DNA of 64,000 bases from Branchinecta lynchi (Eukaryota; Arthropoda; Branchiopoda; Anostraca; Branchinectidae): NCBI GenBank assembly GCA_023053575.1, contig JAKZAP010000004.1, forward strand, positions 1,032,861-1,096,860, in the 5' to 3' direction. Made by a program: the position numbers and the translations under genes. Positions 46,735 through 56,934 of this stretch are shown here, piece after piece (within the stretch, counting starts at the first letter, position 1; every line of letters begins with the position of its first letter). Below the pieces are notes generated by a model. That model was not told the DNA's origin and ran no database searches. It saw only the letters and a program-made list of their open reading frames with translations.

Positions 46735-46960
46735 CTTAAAGTTCAATGGACTGATAAAACTATCACGTTGTCATATTACCACCCCCTAGAGTGCAATGTT
46801 ACATCAGAAATCAGCCGATTCTTACCCAATTTATTTTTGGTGAAATACGGTCACGGCGATTTCTGCTGCCTGCCGAGCTCCAATTTTGCTAGCCTTGACA
46901 AATATAAGCGGAGTTTTCTTATATCTCTCTTGGCTTTGTTATTTAACATTTAAAACTCTT
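46735..46960 (+). mobile_element. V-family fragment
   Basis: TTAAAGTTCAATGG begins at 46735 and is followed by ~200 bases that diverge gradually from 43060-43260 (CACCCCCTAGA, CAATTTATT, TTGACAAATATAAG). The other end is not seen. Confidence 0.55.
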
Positions 46961-47149
46961 TTTATTCCTTTAGAAAGTTATTTTTATAGAAATTAGATAT
47001 AAATTAATGTATTTTCTTGACTTAATATTGGCTCGGCCACAAGTAAGCTTGATATATATGTACATTTCTGTATCATAACAGATTTCGGCTCTGGAACAAA
47101 AACAAAACAAAACCTTGTAAACCAGATTCAGCTTAGCATCAGCAAAGGA

Positions 47150-48720
47150 TAGGGGTATACCTCATCCTGGTAAGTTTCTTTCAGTTAATTTTGACTTTTC
47201 TTTCATTATAATATCCGAAAGAAAATCTTGCCTGCTAGGCTGCTGCTAGGAGGCAACTCTGTAGCCTAATGCATCAATCCTCGATTTTCGGTCATATCAT
47301 ATGCTATTCTCCAGTACTAGAGCAGTGTTTAGGCATGTCGCAAGGTATGTCATTGCTATTGCTTTGTTCTTTTTTAGGATTTCCAATTTTTGTTTACTCT
47401 TTTGCCCCGGATTATTGATATTTTTTTTTTTAAATGTCTCTTGGGTCTGTAAATAAATTTGTACATGAGAGGTATCCAACTGTATCCAACCCTGATCCAA
47501 CCTGAATTTAGATAACTTCGAACTTGCCCTGAAGATATTACCAGCAAACTTCTGAGCAGTCCTAAATTTATCCTAGGCCATGCAGGGTGTCTTTCTTAAT
47601 AGTTAGGACCCTGTTAGAACTTATAAATACAATAAAGGTAGGCTATGCTTATCTGAACACCTCTGTCGATTCTTTACATACCTTGCCTAACCAGGCAGTA
47701 ACCAGGCACCATGTCAACAGCATGTCAATACATGTGAGCAACGGCTTGGAAAACCCATGATGTTCGACAAAACGAAAATATGAAGCGAAAATCTGCTTTT
47801 TCCAACAGATTTGTGTGGGGTAATGTTCTTGTTCTCCAAAACATGGGGCTACAGCATGTAAGCATCATCTCAGAAAGTAGGCCTACAGGAGTGTTGCATG
47901 AAGCTGCCCTTACTATGGCACCGCCCACCCCCCAATTGGCCATGGTACATGATCCTGCCACCTTGGATCATGAAGCTGCCACCCCCAGAAAAATCATGCA
48001 AATTCCAAGAAAACAGCAAATTTTGTTATTTGCAAAAGGTCAAGGAACCTCTCTGACCAAACAGCTGGCCTCTAACTTCACCATGTAGCAAAATACTATT
48101 TTTAGCAAAGTGGGCGACTTCATGATCACTTGGGTGCCTCTATTCTTTCTTGTTCTCCAGCTTAGCCTTGAAAAATTACAAGTAAACTATGGTACCAGCA
48201 GAAGGTGAAGGTTCTAAGCTTCCTTTCAGGATACTCCACTGAATTTTATCTCAACCTTTACTCTTTTTCCCTAAGTCATTTCCCAAAAATAGGAGTTTAG
48301 GGTGGCGGCTTCACGCAGCACTCCTGTATATGTAAAGCCTATATGCTTATTTGAACATAACCTAACAATAAAATGCCGCAGAAGAAAATGATAAAACCAT
48401 CCTTGGTAAGTTGCTACTTGCCTAAACCTAGTTCTTTCCATACCTTGCAGGCACCATGTTAATACCCATGAGCAACGGCTCGGTAACCCCATGAAATTCG
48501 ACAAATCGAAATTATGAAGTGAAAACTGATTTTTCCAGCATATTTGTGTGGGGTATTGTTCTCTTTCTCCTAGACATGGGGACACAGCATGTAAGCATCA
48601 TCTCACAAAGTGGGCATGTATATATAGCCTATACGCTTATTACCTATACGCTACCCTAGCAATAAATTGTCGCGGAAAATGTGAAAACCATCCTTTGTAA
48701 CTTGCTACTTGCCTCAAATG
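47150..48720 (+). repeat. Local direct duplication
   Basis: 47735-47880 is repeated with differences at 48465-48610 (GAGCAACGGCT, TTTTCCAnCA, ATTTGTGTGGGGTA, CAGCATGTAAGCATCATCTC). 47455-47620 is related to 56335-56470. No gene is recognised. Confidence 0.65.
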
Positions 48721-51059
48721 TTGAACTGATATCACAATTAGTAGGCTAATATTCGAAGAAAAAGTTGGATATTTTGGGTAACATATTGGTCAAGAGATTC
48801 TATGCACACATAAACTTTGCTGGAATTTTCCTTTCACTGATATACAGCCTTCAAATCGACATGGAACTGATTCCAAATTGCTCTACCTTGCTCCTAGTTT
48901 TGTTCAAACAAGCAAATGAAGAAGAGAAGTTTGAAACAAAAGACTATAGACAGATATTTTTCAGTTTAATTTTGTGGCAGTAACATTGAAGAAATAGTTT
49001 GTTACTCAGTGATACCAAGTTTTTTGTTCCTCCTTTCTATTTGACTGTTTTGTAGGCATAAACAAAGCCATGTATGGACAAAATCAAGATAGGAATTCAA
49101 ATAAGCAGAGACTACCTCGACTGTGTCTTAGAGCATGCATTTCCTAATGTTATAACATTGTGCCCAAATATTGAGGATTTGTGAATGACTTATCCAACTG
49201 AGGTCCAACATGCAAGACATTTACTCCCTTCTTTTCAGTTGTGATACAGAAATAACTATTTAGATGTCTGGTTAAAAATTTGTGACTTGTCATTCTGAAC
49301 CACATTAGGTAGAATGGAAAACCAAGCAGCACGGGACACCCTTACCCTTAGTTCCCTAAGCGTTTTTGGTATTAGGCATGGTATTAAGTATTAGGCATTT
49401 TTGGGTGGCTGGGCGGTGGGCAAAAAAAAAAAATATGGCTATCTGGAATCCAGGCTTCACCCTTATAAATCATGCAGTCTAGGGTAAAATTTAAAAGCAA
49501 GACTTGCCTTTAGGTTTGACTAGGGTACAACCCCGTCACACACACATCTACAAATTCTGGGAACAGTCAGTGCTCTAACATTCCAGCAGCAGGATTGTGG
49601 GCATCCCCCACTGTATTCCAACAGATAAGCACTGTGTGCATTAAGCTGGGGCACTGTCCTGGAGTAAAGGTGTAATTGTAAATTTGAACAGAATTTTTTT
49701 TCTCAAAAAGATTTTTACTTGGGGGAGAATTACCCTTGACCAAGTCTACCACAAACCCTGATTTGTCCATGCCCCATGCCAAGCATTGGATATACATAGC
49801 ATTGGGTAGATCCTGTGCCCAAGGCTAGATAGTCTAGGTTATGCATATAGGGTATATATATAAATCATAGGTTTGTAGTAGACTGCTCGTTTTAAACTCT
49901 GTAGTACTAGCCATAATAATATTTGTTGTAAGCAAGCTCTGCTACTTTACCCCCCCCCCCCTCAAAAAAAAAATAAAAAAAAATAAAGAAATAATCAGGT
50001 TTATCAGTACTAGTAATATGCCCACATGTACTAACCACTAACCCAGTATACAACCCAGCAGAGATATTATAATCCCAAACAATCAGCAGCTAATTGATAA
50101 GTTTTTATTCTGTTCTTGGCCAGAAAAGGCAGTAATTGATTAGTAGGTATCGACTAATGCTTCAGGAGTTTTTCAGAAACGGGAACTTTGGCTGGTTTAC
50201 TAGGTGATAATTTAGTCCCTGATCCATATTAAAAAATAGCAGGTTGCTTTACTGTTTATGTTGGGTACCGTACCCTACTTATTCCCCGTCGTCACCCAAT
50301 TGCTATTCTAGGCCAAACCGTTTTCTTACTGAATGAACCATTCAGGTAGCATCTAAAAAATGTAGTCATAGACTTCTAAGAAACTATCTTGTCATACTTC
50401 TTGGTGAGGTCACAATTGAATTTTGGGGTAAATTCTGATAACTAAATAATTGACCAGCAAATTCGATAATTGATAATGATTTCTGTTTTAGATTGAAGTG
50501 CAGTCAATCCTTCTGAAATTCATAATATTGTCAGCACCATCCATAAAGCAAAAGACACAGACGTATGTACCCCTGGAACTTTCTGCATCTATAGAGGCTC
50601 TGTCATCATAACTGTTACATGAATCAGCAGGGCTTGGAAGAGAATCACAATAGGTAAGTTTTTAACTCAAAACGTAACTTACAACGGCTTCAATGGTTTT
50701 CTATCCAAAGGACGTTTGGTCATCCAAAAAACATCCAAGTAACTGGTGGTTGTGAATATTATGCCAGTAGATAATGGCAAGAGGTTTATTTGTATTATCT
50801 TTCTTGCTTGAAAGTAGTTGCTGTTTAGGATGGGAATATTTCAACATTTCGGATATCAGTTTATAAATGCGTACTCCCTGTAAACGCTTGAACGCCATTA
50901 ATTTTTGTTGCCTTTTTTTGCTCGTTACTACTTGCTGTTTAAGATGGAATATTCAGTATCTGAAATCTTTCTTGCCCTTATCCTTGACCAGAACAGTGGA
51001 TCTGTTTGTGAGAAGTATAAGCTAGAGATTTGATTTGTTTTGATGTTTAAAGTTTTTTT
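48721..51059. other. No recognisable feature
   Basis: Lower-copy AT-rich sequence with a C/A tract at 49950-49985. A possible splice donor (ATAG|GTAAGT, 50653) is the only hint of transcription, and no upstream frame supports a coding exon. Confidence 0.45.
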
Positions 51060-53340
51060 CATCCGCACCAGAGCAAAGTAACACTAGGAACTAGCACCAA
51101 GACTTGACAAAATTCACACACTCGAATAGCAGCGATACTAGCACCGTTAACGGTAGAGAATGTCCCTACTGAACCTTATTCAATTTTCACCAACGCTGGC
51201 TCCGGTAACTTCAGATTCTGAACATTGCAAAAAAATGATGCAGCCTCAATTGTTTCCTCGATGTGTGCAGACCGCACCTTTCCTTTACTAGAAATTCCTT
51301 AACCCGCAAGTTTGTCCCACTTCAAGTGCCACAAGCGTAGTGGGCGGCGCTACGAGTACGGACTGTTTGCAAAGCATGGAAAGCATAGGTCTTGGCGCTA
51401 CTCCCTAGTGTTATTTTGCTGTGATACGCACACAAATTTTCAGTCTCTTTTTTCATTTCTACTACCTTTCTTGCTCAGAGGCAGTTGCTATTTGGATGAG
51501 AGTATTTAATTTCTTACGAATATCAGTTAGAAAATTCGTTCTCATTACACTGCAAAAAAATGATGTAGCGTCAATTGTTTCCTCTGTGTGTGCAGACAGC
51601 ACCTTTGCTTTACTAGAAAATGTAGTTGACTTATCACTTTGCACCGTCAAATATGGTTCACAGTCAGCTTCTGCTGGAGGAATAACCCGCAAGTTTGTCT
51701 CACTTTAAATGCCGCAAGCGTGGTGAGCGGCGTTACGAGTATGGACTGTTTGCAAAGCATGGAAAGCATAGGTCTTGGCGCTACTCCCTAGTGTTATTTT
51801 GCTGTGATCCGCACACACATTTTCAGTCTCTTCTTTCATTTCTACTACCTTTCTTGCTCAGAGGCAGTTGCTATTTGGATGAGAGTATTTAATTTCTTAC
51901 GGATATCAGTTAGAAAATTTGTTCTCGTTACACTGCAAAAAAAATGATGTAGCCTCAATTGTTTCCTCTGTGTGTGCAGAACGCACTTTTGCTTTACTAG
52001 AAAATGTATTTGACTTATCCGCTTTGCACCGTCAAATATGATTCACAGTCAGCTTTTGCTGAAGGAATATCTATTTACTAGAAATTTCTTAACCCGCAAG
52101 TTTGTCTCACTTTAAATGCCGCAAGCGTAGTGGGCGGAGCTACGAGTATGGCCCGTTAGCAAAGCACGGAAAGCATAGGTCTTGGCGCTACTACCATAGT
52201 GTTATTTTTTTTAATACAAATTTCTTAACCGGCAAGTTTGTCTCGCTTTAAATGCCGCAAGCGTAGTGGGCGGCGCTACGAGTATGGCCCGTTTGCGAAA
52301 ATAACATTAGGGAGTAGCGCCAAGACTCTCTGGATGTCTAACTCTTCGTTCCGATGAGGAATCACCGTGTACCTAGTGGAAGAGCCAAAAGCGTCACCAC
52401 AGCTGGCCCAACGAACCGCGTTGATTGGTTGATACAGAATTTGAGCCGTCATTCGGGCGACCTTTCTCGTTGTTCTCGAGGTTTGCCGGCGTGTTTGGAC
52501 TTAGTCATATAGAGTATTGACACACACTCGAATAGCAGCGATACTAGCACCCCTAGCGGTAGACTACGTCCCTACTCAAACTTATTCAGTTTTAACCAAC
52601 CCTGGCTCATATTCTGAACATTGCAAACAAACGATATAGCCTCAATTGTTTCCTCGGTTTGTGCAGACCGCACCTTTGCTTTACTAGAAATTTCTTAACC
52701 CGCAAGCTTGTCTCGCTTTAAATGCAGCCAGCGTAGTTGGTGGCGTTACGAGTATGGCCCTTTTGCAAAGAATAGAAAGCTTAGGTCTTGGTGCTACTCC
52801 CTAGTGTTATTTTGCTCTGATCCGCACACACATTTTCAGTCCCTTCTTTCATTTTTATTACCTTTCTTGTTCGGAGGCAGTTGCTATTTTGGATGATGAG
52901 TATTTAATTTGGTGATGGATATCAGTTAGAAAATTACTCCTCCTTACAAAGAGTTTGAGTGTCTTCTTTCATTTTTTATGACCTTTCTTGTTCGAAAGTA
53001 GTTGCGATTTAAGATGGAAATATTCAATATTTGAATCTTTTCTTGCCTTGGCGATTTATTAGAACATAAGATGGATTTATATGATTCGCTTTGACGTGGC
53101 CAGGTTCGCTTCACCGGCATACAAATCTGTAATGCCTTCTTTAATTTTTATTACCGTTCTAGTTGCTATTTTGGATGGAGTATTTAATTTGTTTCTGATA
53201 TCAGTTAAAAATGCGTCCTTCTTAGAAACAGTTTGAATGCCTTCTTTAATTTTTTGACCTTTCTTGTTCGAAAGTAGTTGGTCTTTAGGACGGAAATGTC
53301 CAATACCTACATCTTTTCTTGCCTTGGCCATGGATTTGAA
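51060..53340 (+). repeat. ~385-bp repeat cluster with partial inverted units
   Basis: CCCGCAAGTTTGTC(C/T)CACTT starts near-identical units at 51303 and 51685, with shorter or older ones at 52093, 52230 and 52700. Inverted pieces ACACTAGGnAnTAGC at 51091 and 52307 face AGTGTTATTTT ends. A 62-65-codon frame (SHFKC ... RRYEYGLFAKHGKHRSWRYS) is kept in three units. A relic of the ~146-bp block A repeat is at 52420-52490. Confidence 0.82.
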
Positions 53341-53760
53341 CAGAGGATGGATTCAAATCTAGCTTTAGCTGGAGGGATGATGAGTGTTAAGATGTCAAAA
53401 TGGTCCCATATAGAGAAGTTTTTCATGCAGAAGTACAAGTAGCCTACAAAGTACAGTAGACTTTATGAGTTGAGTGCTGACAACCCAGGTTTGTGTCTTG
53501 CACTTGGCTTAACCATGTTTGGAAATGTGAAATATTGAGACAAAGAAAAATGCATTTTTTTTTCGAATAGTTTTTGCTGTGATAAAAAAAATAAAAAACG
53601 ATCATATCTTTTGTGCGTCAATGGTCCACAGCTTAGTGAGAAAAGAAAGCTTAATGAGCTGTGAAGTTGAAATAGAGGATGGGTTTGCTATAGGGAAACA
53701 ACATCATAAACCAACTATATTCAGACATTAATTTACATTCTAATTGAAGTTTTTAATTGC
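53341..53760. other. No recognisable feature
   Basis: AT-rich, ending in a pyrimidine-rich run TTTTTAATTGCAG that could be a splice acceptor for the next entry. Confidence 0.4.
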
Positions 53761-53874
53761 AGGATCATAAACGCCTGGCCCTGTCAGACTTAGAAGCGTG
53801 TCTCATATTCCCTTGGACGCCAGCTACACTGGAAGAGCTATTTGGGTCATCACGAGTCAAGTATGCACCGGATT
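53761..53874 (+). CDS. Possible coding exon of unknown gene
   Basis: After TTTTTAATTGCAG there is a single open frame: DHKRLALSDLEACLIFPWTP then ATLEELFGSSRVKYAPD and TGA. The other two plus frames hit stops quickly. Codon use and the leucine/acidic pattern look protein-like and unlike the repeats around it. Either it is a terminal exon ending at the TGA, or it splices out at GTCAA|GTATGC (about 53857). I do not recognise the protein. It lies on the same strand as the ISWI-like exon 11.7 kb upstream, but I see no ISWI similarity, so a link is speculative. Confidence 0.4.
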
Positions 53875-54989
53875 GAACAACATTTAGTGGAGCATAATGG
53901 GTTGAGAATGTTCAAAACTGATTAAGCTAAAAAATAATACAGTTTTCCTTCCAATGCTTCATTGTATGCTATAGCATAAATTAAAGTATATTTGCTTGCC
54001 ATCTTATGTCTTTGTAAGCAGTCAGACTGGCCTTTATTGTATGGTGCTGTGTTACTAAAGCAGTGTAGCATAATTAGATAGCCTACTTCTCCTCTGAGAA
54101 AATGTAATTTCGACCAATCCAATTTATGAGCTCTTGATGTTTGTCGGAGTTGAACTCAACCCTTAAGTGTAAGGCAAGGTGCTACGATGCTAATGCCACC
54201 AAAGGCTCGTCATTCACAAACAGTCGCCTAGTTCTTAGGGCATCACCCTAGGATCCATTCTTGTTGTTATTGATTGCATTCTTAGAGAATCTCTTATACA
54301 TACTAGGGCGGTATGGTCTGCGAATGTTGAGGTAAGCTCTGCCAAATGCTGATCCTCAACAAGATTTAGAGAGACCAGCAACGTAAATAAAACCTAATTC
54401 TACAGCCGACCCTGTAACAAAGGTGCAAAAACATTCCTATGGGCACCATGTGGTAGGCTTCAAAGCACAACAGAATGTTTGATGACTACACTGTACAAGT
54501 AGCTACAGAGGACTAAAAGTTCCTAATGATCAGAGAAAGACTACTAAATTGTTACGCAGATAGATAGACTTGGTCCCATTCTACGAGGGTTACTGGTCAC
54601 TATGATTTACCCAAGATCGTAAAAGATTATGAAATTCAACTGTGGAGCACTGAATTCATCTTCTTTGAAGTGGTACATCTTAGCCAAAGAGGCATGGGGG
54701 ACTGTTTTTCTAAAGTGGGGATTGGACCAGAGGAACTGAAATGGATGGTAAGTTTGGGAGTAGTTGTTTTTTTTTGTCGACGGATCCAGTTTATGAGCCT
54801 CTTGATGATTGTCAGGGTTGGGACAGCGTCGGTAGCAGGCAAACATCTGAGCTGCACCTTCTAACGTGGGACAATGGGCAGTGCTAAATATCATCAAGAA
54901 TCACATCAGCTGCCGCCAAGTTATTAGGTCATCATACTAGGGTGTTCAAGAGTTGTAAACTTCCCTCGCTCTTGTGGACTCTCCAGATA
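53875..54989. other. No recognisable feature
   Basis: Only short unsupported frames. A ~100-base stretch near 54780-54860 is open on both strands. Confidence 0.4.
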
Positions 54990-55410
54990 CAATAGTTTGA
55001 TTTTGCAGATACCATGGTATCTGATACCACAGTATAAAGTCGTTTTTGCAGTTATCGTGGTATCTGATACCACGGTCAAAAGGCATTTTTGTAATAATCG
55101 TGGTATCTGGCCAGTTATCGTGGTACATGATATTCACATACCACGGTCCGACCATGGTATCTGAAAAAGTCATCTCACTTTCATCAAATTTGGCAGTTTG
55201 GTGAGAAAGAAGTTTGGCACTTAGCGATGTGACTGAACATCAGTTTTTCTTTTGGGATGACTTTGAAAAGCGCAATTCAGTCAACTGTCGTTTCTGCAGA
55301 AAAACGTATATCAGATACCACGATAACTGCAAAAACGACTAATTGTAAATCCAGTTACCATGGTAACAGAGACCATGGTATCTGCAAAAACGCAACTAAT
55401 CTTACCACTG
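54990..55410. repeat. Palindrome-rich GGTATCTGATACC element, copy 2
   Basis: The left part (GCAGATACCATGGTATCTG, GTCGTTTTTGCAGTTATCG) and the right part (55290-55405) are inverted copies of each other around a ~150-base centre, so the whole can fold into a long hairpin. It is related, inverted, to 28440-28710. Confidence 0.85.
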
Positions 55411-56934
55411 CGGGTACCATTTTCCTTGGTTGGTCCTAGATTGCAATAATTTGCCATAGCTACAACTGTAGCCTGGAAATTTCAAACAATCAGATGACTA
55501 GAAATTTCAAACAATGAGAAACCTACAATATGCTTACTGATAGAGGGGTAAACTTTACGATTGTATTCTTAGAGGATCGCTGGTCACAATGACTTGCCTC
55601 TAATATATATTAGGTGCATCAGGTCTGACAAATGTTAAGGTAAGGCTGGCTGAACATTGCTGCTTCAAAGTTGAGTGAGTCAATCAACTTCCAACCATGC
55701 AAGAAAGTTGTCAAAAGACTGGTAATGAGTTCAAGTGATCGGTACTGACGCACAACAGACTGCACTGTACAGTCAAATCCTAGGAACGAACATACTGTAC
55801 ATTCAACTCCTCTTGTCTAATGTTAGGAGAAAGATTTTGTTTGGCTTTTAGTTTACAAACGTTGCATAGTCCCATTTATAGAGAATTATTGGTGGTCAGA
55901 ACCATTTGACTAGGACAGGTGTTATATAACACTTTTTAGATTAACATTTCTGTAGAATAAACAGATAGTAGGAAAATAATGTACCGTAGAGTTTAAAATC
56001 AAAGCTGGAATTAAATGGTGAATGAATGACTGAATCAAGGTAGGTACAGCAGTATATGGAGCCTTGCTTGTGCATGGAGCATTGCCTGCTAAACAAGGGC
56101 CTGTTTTGGTGCCTAACCTGAGATTCTTGCTACTGGTTGGAAAAACAAAAAATCAGCTGAAAATAAAAGATCGCGTTGATTTCAACAATGGAACACCCTA
56201 GACCAATCTTACCAGACGGTTGTAGCCTACCATAATCATTTTGGTTTCTGCAAGCATTTTATATGGGACAGAATTTTTAACTTGTTTTTTCAAAAAGATT
56301 TGATTCTGACAGCGAAAAAAAAATTGCACGAGGGGTATCCAACCTTGAACTTCTATAAACCTCAAACTTGGCCTACAAATCTTACAAGTAAACTTCTGTG
56401 CAATCCAAAACAGGTTCTAGGTCATCCAGGACTTCCTTCTTCACATTTAGGACCTTGATAGGACAGAAATTTTCCTTTAAAACATTTTAGGCCAGTTTCG
56501 AGGTTGTACAAGTTCGAGGTATGATACCCCTCCTGTACGCAAATAGAACTTTCAAGATTTAAGTGGGAAAACAACTTACAATACAAAAATTTAAAACAAC
56601 TTTAGAGGATAACTGAGAGTTTTTTTCAATCGAAGACTCACCAAAAATAATCCAAATGAATACCCCAGGTAGGTAAGCTTTGCTGAAACTTGGACCGTAA
56701 CCACAAGGTTGAGAGAGACCAGCGAGATTAATAAACACACAAGTCTCCTCCAACCCTGTAATAAAGGTGCCAAGATGTGAATGCCACAACACTGTTCCAT
56801 GATGAAAGACCATTTTTTGGCACACTGAAGGTTGGGATTTCATCAGACATACTTGAGTAGTCCAGCAAGCTACAACACCTGATCGATTGGCAAGACATGG
56901 CAATCGATCAATTTATTTTGCTTTTCCTTCCTTC
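55411..56934. other. Mostly unassigned
   Basis: 56335-56470 resembles 47455-47620 (GAGGGGTATCCAAC, AACTTCTGTGCA, GTCATCCAGG). The rest shows no supported feature. Confidence 0.45.

Noticed and set aside
47780..48088. 102-codon frame in the local duplication
   Set aside because: The sister copy does not keep it open and no motif is seen.
50492..50652. Coding exon before the strong donor ATAG|GTAAGT
   Set aside because: Every frame has a stop before the donor; at best a non-coding exon, without support.
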